From: Zelonia costaricensis
Taxonomy: Eukaryota > Euglenozoa > Kinetoplastea > Trypanosomatida > Trypanosomatidae
NCBI GenBank assembly: GCA_030849075.1
Contig: JASAOO010002934.1
Coordinates: 1-14,142, forward strand
Direction of reading: 5' to 3'
DNA: 14,142 nt
Shown here: positions 1-7,028 of the stretch, in pieces
Layout of the letters: each line of letters starts with the position of its first letter
How positions within the stretch are numbered: the stretch's first letter is position 1
Notes under the pieces: model-generated
Seen by the model: the letters and a program-made list of their open reading frames with translations, nothing else
What the model was told of the DNA's origin: nothing
Database searches by the model: none
Made by a program: the position numbers and the translations under genes

Positions 1-58
1 TGATGGCGGCCTTCTTCTCCTTGCCGAGCACCTTACCCTTCATGCCAGCGCGCGTCAT
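1..58 (-). CDS. RPL31: Ribosomal protein eL31, second tandem copy (partial, N-terminal 19 codons)
   Basis: Reading leftwards from the ATG at 58-56, the 19 visible codons encode MTRAGMKGKVLGKEKKAAI, the same residues as the start of the complete eL31 gene at 1832-1266. All 58 bases match 1775-1832 exactly, so this is a second copy of the gene in the same orientation, cut by the window edge. The match stops at the ATG: base 59 and beyond differ from the sequence upstream of the other copy, so each copy has its own leader. Whether the copy outside the window is full length and functional cannot be seen. The protein would be a large-subunit ribosomal protein at the peptide exit tunnel rim. Tandem copies of ribosomal protein genes are common in trypanosomatids. 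Confidence 0.85.
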   Translation of the reverse strand, partial: MTRAGMKGKVLGKEKKAAI

Positions 59-1265
59 GGTTGGAATCGCAGACAGCTAATGCTACTTTTACGTCAGCAC
101 AAAGGCCGAAGAAGCGACACAGGGCGAGAGGGAGAGACGTGAGTACACATGCACGGGGTAGGCGTGCAATAGTGTGTGTGTTGTGTGTGTACGCGTCGGT
201 GCGTATCCACGCGGAGACGTGTCGCAACGAGGAATTGACGGGTGCAGGCCAACGAAGCGCACACATCAAGTCACACAGGAAGCGACCCGGCAGCGGCAGA
301 AGGGGTACAAGCACGCGTGGTGTTGCACAAGAAAGTGATACGAGGGCGAGGAAGGGTGGGGAAACAAGGAGAGAATCAGTTGCAAGGGGGGGGGAGGAAT
401 CGTTAGGTCTGGTCGGAGCGGCCGCGGCCGTGGAGGAGCCCATCATTGTCCTGGCGGTGGAAAGCGCAGAACACACAGGGGGGAGAGGGAGGCAGCGCCC
501 CAGAGTTGCGGGCGTCAGTGACGTGCACTGTGCACCTTCGTGCCTGCTGGTGCACATCGCGCTGGGGTGCGCAGCATCGACCTCCAGGTGCGCTGGTGAG
601 TCCATAGGACGAGCGCTGCGAGGTAGAAGAGGGGCCGGCGACAACCGTGCGTGCGTGGCCTCGTAGCACCGCCAAGGCTCTTCTCTCCTGCCTGCCAGGT
701 GCAGCACGAGGGAGGGCAGTACAGGCCAAACCCATCCCTTCCCCACACTTTCCCCGCGGCTTTTTGGCACGCCGGCACGCCGCAGTGATGCAGGCTCCTC
801 CCTGCCACCCCCCCCCCTCTCCCCCTCACCCGACCTGGCCGCTACTGCGGAGTTCCGTGCCGCGTTTGCACACCACAGGCACCTCTTCGTAGCGGAGGGA
901 GGGGTCGACCAGACTTCATCTGGCGCCGTCACGGGTGGAGCCACACCGCGGCCACACTCTCTGATTCGACAGTTCCACGCGTTCATGTTTGAGGAGCTTT
1001 TTTCGAGTGTTGAGTCCACCAATGGCACAAGTTGGCAGCTACGGAGGAGGGACTCGGGTTTCGCCGAGCACCCTACCCCATAGCTGCGCCCTCAGCCATC
1101 GACATGGAAAAAACGAAGAAACGAATGAAAAGAAAAGGCGGAGTAAGAGAAACCGGTTCTACACGAAACGTGGCACGTTGTCGCAGAAGGACAGAGCTGA
1201 AGTTGCGCAGAGAAACGAGAGACCTTCAGCGAAGCGGGTACGGCGCGGACAGACAAAGCGGCTGC
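59..1265. other. Spacer between the two eL31 copies
   Basis: This 1.2 kb stretch should hold the 3' UTR of the complete eL31 gene and the splice region of the left copy. It contains a G run near 387-395, a C run near 809-817, a GT-rich stretch at 173-190 and three close copies of GTGCAC (523-528, 530-535, 550-555). A long minus-strand open frame runs through it (986 to 33 from its first ATG), but it crosses into the left eL31 coding start in another frame, is rich in Ala, Ser, Pro and Arg, and shows no domain. I see no real gene here. Confidence 0.6.
83..137 (-). promoter_or_regulatory. Candidate trans-splice acceptor of the left eL31 copy
   Basis: In the sense (minus) direction a pyrimidine-rich stretch (complement of about 101-137) is followed by the first AG at 87-86, with a second at 84-83. 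Use of the first would give a 27-nt 5' UTR before the ATG at 58. No AG interrupts the stretch between tract and acceptor. This is inferred from the usual polypyrimidine-AG rule of trypanosomatids and not proven. Confidence 0.5.
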
Positions 1266-1832
1266 TTACTGCTCCACCGTCTTCGTGGTCAGGCCCTTGA
1301 AGGACGCGACCGGCACGTTGGAGATGACGGTGTAGAAGTGCTTGTGCTTGTTGCCCTCCGTCGTCTCGGACTTGCGCTGGATCATCACGCGGACGCGGCC
1401 GGGGACGCCCTTCACGCCCTTGTGCCAGATGTACGTGTTCAGCGACGCGTCGATGCGGTTGTCCTTCGTCTTCATCAGACGGCCCACAAACGCCTTGATG
1501 CGCTTGATCGCCAGCGGAGCGCGCTTCGCGAAGGTCTTCTTCTTCAGCAGCTTCGACAGGTGGATCGTCGCCTCCATGCTCACGGCGTCCGGCTTGCGGC
1601 CGGTGCGCTTGCGCAGAGACGCGCGGGTCGCACCGCGCACGCGCGAGTTCTTCGCCGTGTTGCCCACGCCGTGGAACTTCTTGCGCTTCTCCTCGTCCAT
1701 CTTCGCGATCACGCGCTTCCAGCGCTTGTCGTCGCGGTTCTTGCGGCTCTCCGCGGCCTTCTTGCGGGCATCGATGATGGCGGCCTTCTTCTCCTTGCCG
1801 AGCACCTTACCCTTCATGCCAGCGCGCGTCAT
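1266..1832 (-). CDS. RPL31: 60S ribosomal protein eL31 (complete)
   Basis: The 188-residue product is a large-subunit ribosomal protein of the eL31 family, which sits near the polypeptide exit tunnel. The family core covers about residues 80-188: an Ile/His/Leu-rich start (MEATIHLSKLL, 86-96), an AxxAIKxIKAFVGRLMKTKDNRID region (105-128), then LNTYIWHKGVKGVPGRVRVM (131-150) and a C-terminal strand FYTVISNVPVASFKGL (166-181). The pattern of Asn-x-x-x-Trp-x-x-Gly and Pro-x-Arg-Val-Arg-Val is characteristic. The first roughly 75 residues are a Lys/Arg-rich, largely helical extension absent from the approximately 125-residue animal protein; I recall such extensions on trypanosomatid eL31. The start at 1832 is supported because the left copy is identical to exactly that ATG. 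The stop is TAA at 1268-1266. Confidence 0.95.
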   Translation of the reverse strand: MTRAGMKGKVLGKEKKAAIIDARKKAAESRKNRDDKRWKRVIAKMDEEKRKKFHGVGNTAKNSRVRGATRASLRKRTGRKPDAVSMEATIHLSKLLKKKTFAKRAPLAIKRIKAFVGRLMKTKDNRIDASLNTYIWHKGVKGVPGRVRVMIQRKSETTEGNKHKHFYTVISNVPVASFKGLTTKTVEQ

Positions 1833-2532
1833 TGCTACGAGTCTGCGAAGTGACCGGGTTTCTTACCGGCGTGAAAGAAAAGAGGGAACAGCGTTTGGGT
1901 AATGTGTGGGTGTGTTTTGTGGGTGGGTGTGGGTGTTGGTGTGTGGGTGAATGTTCAAGGTACCAGATAGTCAACGGCAAAGAGGACGATCATCGCGAAA
2001 ACGGAAGAGAGAAAGTAAGAGGTCGGCAAGCGAGCAACGTCAACCGTGTCACTATTAACGCGTACCAGCTGGCACACGTCTGTGACGCCGGCACTGAGGA
2101 GGTAGGTGCCAAACGGAGTGCATCGCGTAACGAAGAGTGTGGCGCTTGAAGCAGGGTGAGCCTAGCTTTTTTGTTTTCCTGGTTGTCACCACCCCCAAGT
2201 ACGGTGGCGCGCGCACCGGAGCAACGCGCCACTTCGGGTGCTGTTCACCTGTTGTGCATCTTGTCTGCATCGCCTCTGCGCATAGATGTGCGCCGAGGCA
2301 ACCACTCCAGTATAGGCCACACCTGCGGCGTCGCCCCGCGTACCAAGGGGTCAAGACTAGCAGAAACGAAAAAGTCGTGCAAAATGGGCAAGACGCAAGT
2401 CTCGTTCATTTCGAGCGTGTGATGCTCGTGTATCTTACATCAGCGTGATGCGGCACGCCGCGAGGTAGTCCCTTCCTGGAAAGCGCTCTAGAGAAGTCCG
2501 CTCATTGGTGCTTCTCCTTCCATACGGCACCA
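1833..2532. other. Spacer between eL31 and the WD40 gene
   Basis: The right part is expected to be the 3' UTR of the WD40 gene (stop at 2533) and the left part the leader of eL31. A GT-rich block occupies 1901-1949 (C/A-rich in the sense strand). Short open frames on both strands overlap each other, have no domain or codon bias, and are not believable genes. No RNA gene is recognised. Confidence 0.55.
1862..1888 (-). promoter_or_regulatory. Candidate trans-splice acceptor of eL31
   Basis: In the sense direction the tract TTCCCTCTTTTCTTTC (complement of 1873-1888) is followed, ten bases later, by the first AG (1863-1862). This would give a 29-nt 5' UTR. Short leaders are usual for ribosomal protein genes in these organisms. 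It is inferred from sequence only. Confidence 0.6.
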
Positions 2533-4467
2533 CTAGGACACCTTGCCGAAGCTCTTCACGAGACCAAGCACCTGTGTCACGTCGTAGCGCTCAATTCGCC
2601 CGTCAAAGCCGGCCATCATGAGATACTGGTGGGCAGAGAAGACGTGCTGCGGTGCCTTGCGGGCTGCTCTGCGCAGCCTCGGGGACTTCGCGGGCGGCGA
2701 CGCAGCCGGTGACGCCGCCGACGCAGGACTGGCGGTCCCGCGCGTGGAGGGGCTCGCGAGGGACGACTGCGCGGGCGAGCTGGCCACGATAGTCGAGCCG
2801 GTCCACGAGCACGCGGCGGAGCTGACAAAGCCAGGGCCGGCGCGGTGCAGCACCGTCCGCTTGCGCGCGCTGACGTACTCGACAGAGCCGGCGTCGGACC
2901 AGACGATCAGCTCCAGCGGGGAGACGTGCGTCGTCGTCTGCGGAGAGGCGGGCCCGCGGCCGGGCGCGTAGACGGACAGCGGCGACCCCGAGTCCGCCTC
3001 ACGCGCCCGTGTCGCCGCCGCCGCCGCTGCTCCCTTGCCCGCTCGCTCAAGTCCCGGTTTGGGCGACTTGCCGACGCCGCGGCCGCCGCCCCGAGCCCCC
3101 GCAGCGGCGTTCTGCGGTGGTGGCGCCTGCGCGAAGCTCGTCTGCAAGGTGGGCACGGCGCACAGATGCCACACCCACGTGCCCGGCTTGAAGAGGATGA
3201 GCTTCTTGAGCAGCAGCAAGAGCGGCACGTCCTGCCTCAGGGAGCCCCACAGGAGCACCTCGCCGGTGGCGTGACCCGAGTACAGGTAGGAGTGCGCACT
3301 CACGCTGCCCACAAAGGAGACACTCGCGGCCAGGCACGTGACGCGGCGCGCGTCGTAGCGCCACGCCTCCGGCCGCGCCACGGCCCCGCCGCGGTTCTGG
3401 TGCTGCTGCAGCCACGCCTGCCGCAGGCCGTGCGCCGCCGCGCCGCAGTGGAGCTCCACCAAGTCAATCGCCGCCACCGACACCCCGGCGGCGACTTCGC
3501 GCTCGTACTCCAGCGCCGTCGCCGCGCCGCCCTTCGCGGCAGCCGCCACCGCGGCCGCCTCCTCCTCATCAATCGCCGCCTGGTCGCTGGCGCAGTTGCA
3601 GCGGCGACGGTTGTAGCGGAACGTCTTCTGCAGGCGGCCCAGCTCGTAGACCGGCTCGTGCACCAGCGCCGGCGACCGACACGCGTCAGCAGCGACATCC
3701 AGCTCGTTGGCTGGGTACGGCATTGAGTCTGCGTAGGTCCATGTCTGGCAGTTCCACACGCACAGCGTCCCCTCCTCCTGCCCCACCACGAGCAGCGGCG
3801 CCAGCTGAGAGGCGGACGGCGCAACGTAGGTGAAGGCGGTGACGTCGGTTTGGTGATTCAGCGCGCGGAGGAGCTGCAGCTCCGAGGACGTCACCGAGAC
3901 GCGGAGCACGTACACGTCACGCAAGGAGGCGGCGCAGCAGATGGCAGGGCCGTCGTCCAGCCCCCTTGTGCTGTCCAGCTCCGGGTCGGGTAGGAGCTGC
4001 AGAGCGGTGATGGCGATGTCGCCGAGCTTGCAGGTTCTCTGCATGCGGTACGTCACCGGGCACCACACCGCCACCACGCCGTCCTCGCAACCGGCCAGCG
4101 CCCAGCGGATGTCGTGGTGGATGACGATGTCAGCGTAGAGCTGGGTGGTGTTCGTGCCGGTGGGAGAGGCCGCGGCGGTTGTGCTCTCCGGTGGTGACTG
4201 CGGCAGCTGCGTGGGCGGCGGGGCGGCGACGGCGCCGGAGGCCGCCGAGTTGCACAGCGGAAAGCACCGCACCGCGTTCACCCACTGCGAGTGGCGCAGC
4301 CGTGCCCGCATCTTCTGCGACTCGACGTCCCACACGCACACATCGCCGCTGCTGCACGCCGCATAAAGGCAGCCTCCGTGGGGGTCGACGTCGATGTCGT
4401 TCACGGACTCCTTCGCGCCGTGGTAGGCGCACCGGAAGCCCTCGAAGGCGTATGGGATTTTGTTCAT
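2533..4467 (-). CDS. WD40-repeat (beta-propeller) protein, function unknown
   Basis: The 644-residue product has scattered WD40-type blades. Blade-like units end at SGDVCVWD (40-47), EDGVVAVWCP (128-137), EEGTLCVWN (231-239), TGEVLLWG (401-408), DAGSVEYVS (525-533) and FDGRIERYDV (621-630), each preceded by the hydrophobic strands expected of a blade. WD40 propellers are protein-interaction platforms; the partner here cannot be told. Low-complexity inserts separate the blades: Pro/Thr/Ser-rich (74-108), Ala/Glu-rich (299-317), Gly/Ala-rich (447-492) and a Ser-Pro and basic stretch (564-604). No signal peptide or membrane segment is clear, although 413-428 is Leu-rich. The start is set at the ATG at 4467-4465; the frame stays open ten codons further upstream, but only to a TTG, which is not a credible eukaryotic start. 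I cannot assign it to a named orthologue. Confidence 0.9.
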   Translation of the reverse strand: MNKIPYAFEGFRCAYHGAKESVNDIDVDPHGGCLYAACSSGDVCVWDVESQKMRARLRHSQWVNAVRCFPLCNSAASGAVAAPPPTQLPQSPPESTTAAASPTGTNTTQLYADIVIHHDIRWALAGCEDGVVAVWCPVTYRMQRTCKLGDIAITALQLLPDPELDSTRGLDDGPAICCAASLRDVYVLRVSVTSSELQLLRALNHQTDVTAFTYVAPSASQLAPLLVVGQEEGTLCVWNCQTWTYADSMPYPANELDVAADACRSPALVHEPVYELGRLQKTFRYNRRRCNCASDQAAIDEEEAAAVAAAAKGGAATALEYEREVAAGVSVAAIDLVELHCGAAAHGLRQAWLQQHQNRGGAVARPEAWRYDARRVTCLAASVSFVGSVSAHSYLYSGHATGEVLLWGSLRQDVPLLLLLKKLILFKPGTWVWHLCAVPTLQTSFAQAPPPQNAAAGARGGGRGVGKSPKPGLERAGKGAAAAAATRAREADSGSPLSVYAPGRGPASPQTTTHVSPLELIVWSDAGSVEYVSARKRTVLHRAGPGFVSSAACSWTGSTIVASSPAQSSLASPSTRGTASPASAASPAASPPAKSPRLRRAARKAPQHVFSAHQYLMMAGFDGRIERYDVTQVLGLVKSFGKVS

Positions 4468-4485
4468 GCCGCGCTGGCGCTTGCG

Positions 4486-4545
4486 CTGTGGCGTCAATCA
4501 AGGAAGGGAGCAGGGCAAAGGGCGAAGAAGGAGTCGAGCAGCGCA
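4486..4545 (-). promoter_or_regulatory. Candidate proximal trans-splice acceptor of the WD40 gene
   Basis: In the sense direction the complement of 4498-4540 is a C/T-rich tract, and the first AG after it is the CACAG at 4487-4486. Use of it gives an 18-nt 5' UTR and removes the upstream ATG at 4546-4544. It competes with the distal site at 4565-4564. Confidence 0.45.
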
Positions 4546-4557
4546 TAGAAGGAAAAG

Positions 4558-4602
4558 CTGTTTCTGCAGAAGGGGGGAAGAGGGACCAAGAAGGAGGAGG
4601 AG
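4558..4602 (-). promoter_or_regulatory. Candidate distal trans-splice acceptor of the WD40 gene
   Basis: In the sense direction the complement of 4570-4602 is an almost pure pyrimidine tract that ends in CTGCAG, with AG at 4565-4564 and another at 4559-4558. Use of the first would give a 96-nt leader that contains an ATG at 4546-4544 opening a 138-codon frame, out of frame with and overlapping the WD40 start. Confidence 0.45.
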
Positions 4603-5324
4603 CTTGCGCGCCGTGAGCGTCGCTCCCTCCCCCTCAAGTGATACGAGAGACTGGCTCCACGCCGCTCCTGCTTCCGAAGGCAGCGAGCGAGCGAAGCGAG
4701 CGTGGCGTCAAAGTCCCTCGCTTTTCTTTTGTTTTTTTTTTTCGGACGCGGAAGCCCGCACTCCAGAAGTGGTCATTGCGCCCTTTCCACGCGGACGCAA
4801 CGCTGTGTGTGCGCTCGTAGCAGTGTGTATTTTATATTTCCCCTGGCTCGCATGCTGGGCAGCTTCGTTTGCTTTCCTCTCTGCTCTCGAATGACCCACG
4901 GCGTTTTCAAAATGAAGGGGGTGGACTTTTTTTTCTTTTTGGTTGCTCGTTGCTCGCTGGTGTGCCAGACACACACATAAACACCCACATTCACACGAAA
5001 CAACAGCGTGCGCGCACGACGCGCAACAAAGGAGAGGAGACAACGATGAGATGGAGAAGACGCGCGCAGCCGCACAGCGCTGCAGACACGCGCACCGACG
5101 CGCGAGGAAAAGGGGGTGAGGGAGAGTGGCAGAGAAAGGGGGGCCTCAGCTGCGATAAATGCAACAGTGACTGGGTGGCGGCAGCGGCGAGAATAAATCA
5201 TCACTGCCGCGACCCGTGTACCTCCCTGCCTTCCCACCCCCCCCCTCCCTCCTGCTCTCTCTTCCGCGCCCCGACAACCGCACAGCGGACCAGCCAACAA
5301 TACGCATCACTCATCCGCCACTCC

Positions 5325-5360
5325 GGGGGGAGGGGGAGGGGGAGGGGGAGGGGGAAAGGG
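5325..5360. repeat. GGGGGA tandem repeat
   Basis: The plus strand shows a six-G run followed by four further G5 runs, each separated by a single A, then a looser G/A tail. The five close G runs meet the simple rule for a G-quadruplex on the plus strand, which is the template strand for transcription of this cluster. The RNA would carry the C-rich complement. Confidence 0.9.
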
Positions 5361-5404
5361 GAAGGACGAGAGATGGGGAGGCCGTGAAGTCAAACGAACG
5401 GCAC

Positions 5405-5454
5405 CGCACCTGAGGGAAAAAAACGTGAGGCTTCAAAACCCCACCTCAGGTGCG
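5405..5454. other. 11-bp perfect inverted repeat (hairpin)
   Basis: CGCACCTGAGG at 5405-5415 is the exact reverse complement of CCTCAGGTGCG at 5444-5454, with a 28-base loop. In the sense RNA the loop-side T7 run and CCCTCAG (AG at 5411-5410) look like a splice acceptor, and that AG lies within the stem. It lies in the presumed 3' UTR of CFAP410 or far upstream of the WD40 gene. Confidence 0.7.
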
Positions 5455-5875
5455 CCAAGAAAGAAAGAAAGCAGCACCACAGTCGGACCTCTGAGCATTG
5501 GGACGCCAATGGCAGCCAAACGGAGGACGTCAAATAACAGAGAAAAATGAGGGGAAAGGAAAACAAAATGAGGCTAACTGAAGGGTACAAGGGGGTGCGG
5601 TGAGAATTCAAAGGCCACTTGGGAGAACAAGTGGGAATAGCACAGCGGCAACACGAAGAGAGCGGAAGCGACTGTGATGCAGCGAGAACTGGCAAGAAGA
5701 AGAAAAACAAAACGAAGCGGCGTCACCGCTGCCCTTCGACTGCCTGTGGCCTGCGCTTGCGTGTGCTGTTTTTTTTTTCTGCTCTGCTCGCCGCGACCGC
5801 TCACCATCGCGTGAGCAACATCAAAAAAAAGAAGTCAGCGTGTTTTCTCTCCCTTTCAGTTTGTGTTCGCGTTTG

Positions 5876-5908
5876 TGAGTGTGTGTGAGTGTGTGTGTGT
5901 GTGTGTGT
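5876..5908. repeat. GT/CA microsatellite
   Basis: An interrupted GT run ends in ten perfect GT units at 5889-5908. In the sense RNA this is a CA repeat within the presumed CFAP410 3' UTR. Its length is likely to vary between strains. Confidence 0.9.
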
Positions 5909-6000
5909 AGTATCTAATCTACGATGTTGCGGAGTGGAACGCTGACGTGACTGGCAGGCAATGCAGCTTCTTTGCACTCGCCGCCAAGGCTTCTCTCTCC

Positions 6001-6027
6001 CACCACCAACACCACCACCACCACCAC
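6001..6027. repeat. CAC trinucleotide repeat
   Basis: A 27-base run of CAC units, with one A insertion (CACCACCAACACC...), lies 150 bases beyond the CFAP410 stop in the sense direction, within its probable 3' UTR. No function is evident. Confidence 0.85.
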
Positions 6028-6173
6028 TTCTTGCCCTCTCTGAGCGACGCGTGCATTGCGGAACAGGCAACGTACATCAGGGAGAAGGCTGGAGTGAACC
6101 GAGGACTCGGCTGCTGCCTGCCAACAGGCTGGCTGCGCGCGTGCGGAAGGAGGGGATAGAGAACGGGTAGCGG

Positions 6174-7028
6174 CTAGTACCCACTGAGGGAGTCGATGAA
6201 GCGGCGCACCTCGCGCAGAGCCTCGGGCGACAGCTCGGAGCAGAGCACCTTCACTGCCTGCACCACTCCCTCCTCCGAGGGGCCGTGGACGAAGGCGCCA
6301 CCGCGTGGGGCAGCGGGCGCCTGCGGAGGGGAGGCGGCGGCGTTGCGGTAGGGGTCCTGGTGCGCCGCCGGCGGTGCTGCCTTGCGCGGTGGCGCGTTGT
6401 TGCTCGGCGCAGGGTCGCGCCGCTGCTGGTTGGCGTTTCCGCCGGCGTGCTGCGCCTGCTGGGCGGAGCTGGGGCGCATCACGCTGCTGCTCTCGGCGGA
6501 GTAGGTCGAGTTGGCACGCGCCTGCGCCTGGCGCTCCTGGATCGTCGGCGGGGTGAAACCCTCCGTCGGCTGCGCGTACTTGGACGGTGGCGGTGCGAAG
6601 CTCAGAAGCTGCGGAAAGACAGAAAAAGCCGCATTGCGCTCCTCGTCGGTGATGTCGCGGTCATCGAGCCGCTCCAGCGACGGAATCGCAGCCACGACAA
6701 AGCGGCGGTAGTTGGGGTCGCGGCTGACTGGGTTGTCAGACAAGTTCAGCACCTCCAGGCACGTCAGCCGCGAGAGGTGCAGGATCTGGTTGATGTCCCG
6801 GACGTTGTTCTTGCGCAAGTAGACCTCGGCGAGCCGGTGGCAGTTCGACAGCGCACCAAGCTCGGAGATTTCATTCAAGGACATGGAGAGCACCTCGAGG
6901 TTGGCGGCGTACCGCAGCACGCCAATATCCTGGATTTGCGAGGCGCACACATTCAGCTTCTGCACCCGCCGAATGTCATCAATCTTCGACTTCTGCAACA
7001 CCAAATTCTGCGTGAGCACACCCGCCAT
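6174..7028 (-). CDS. CFAP410: CFAP410 (C21orf2) orthologue, leucine-rich-repeat ciliary/basal-body protein
   Basis: The 284-residue product opens with the family's N-terminal layout: [22 protein letters not shown] (5-26), then leucine-rich repeats with the cores IQDIGVL (32-38), [17 protein letters not shown] (44-60), [14 protein letters not shown] (67-80) and [12 protein letters not shown] (91-102), closed by a cap ([24 protein letters not shown], 107-130). This matches human C21orf2 closely in order and spacing. Residues 145-250 are Pro/Ala/Gln-rich and probably disordered. The last part, about 252-284 ([30 protein letters not shown]), matches the short helical C-terminal domain reported to tetramerise in this family. 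CFAP410 acts at basal bodies and cilia; the human protein binds the kinase NEK1. The ATG at 7028 is the first in frame and leaves the expected N-terminus. Other LRR proteins fit less well. Confidence 0.88.
   Translation of the reverse strand: MAGVLTQNLVLQKSKIDDIRRVQKLNVCASQIQDIGVLRYAANLEVLSMSLNEISELGALSNCHRLAEVYLRKNNVRDINQILHLSRLTCLEVLNLSDNPVSRDPNYRRFVVAAIPSLERLDDRDITDEERNAAFSVFPQLLSFAPPPSKYAQPTEGFTPPTIQERQAQARANSTYSAESSSVMRPSSAQQAQHAGGNANQQRRDPAPSNNAPPRKAAPPAAHQDPYRNAAASPPQAPAAPRGGAFVHGPSEEGVVQAVKVLCSELSPEALREVRRFIDSLSGY

Larger units (their letters stand above)
4468..6173. other. Spacer between the WD40 gene and CFAP410
   Basis: This 1.7 kb stretch should contain the leader of the WD40 gene on the left and the 3' UTR of CFAP410 on the right. 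It is rich in simple sequence: poly-T tracts near 4731-4742 and 5769-5779, a GGGGGA repeat, a GT repeat and an ACC repeat. It also has a strong inverted repeat (5405-5454). Open frames are short and of biased composition. I see no gene. Confidence 0.6.

Noticed and set aside
33..1028. 331-codon minus-strand open frame through the eL31 spacer
   Set aside because: Its first ATG is at 986. It has no domain and biased Ala/Ser/Pro/Arg content, and it overlaps the left eL31 start and splice region in a different frame.
1032..1853. 273-codon plus-strand frame opposite eL31
   Set aside because: It is the antisense shadow of a GC3-rich gene; composition is Leu/Arg/Ala/His-rich with no family features.
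2845..3726. 293-codon plus-strand frame opposite the WD40 gene
   Set aside because: It is an antisense shadow caused by high GC and few stop codons; all supported genes in the window are on the minus strand.
4130..4546. 138-codon minus-strand frame as an independent gene
   Set aside because: Most of it is a shadow of the WD40 coding region. It is kept only as a possible upstream ORF in the finding on splice choice.
5325..5360. CRISPR array or telomere-like repeat
   Set aside because: The repeat has no spacers and its unit is not the TTAGGG/CCCTAA telomere unit; it is a simple-sequence tract in a eukaryotic spacer.
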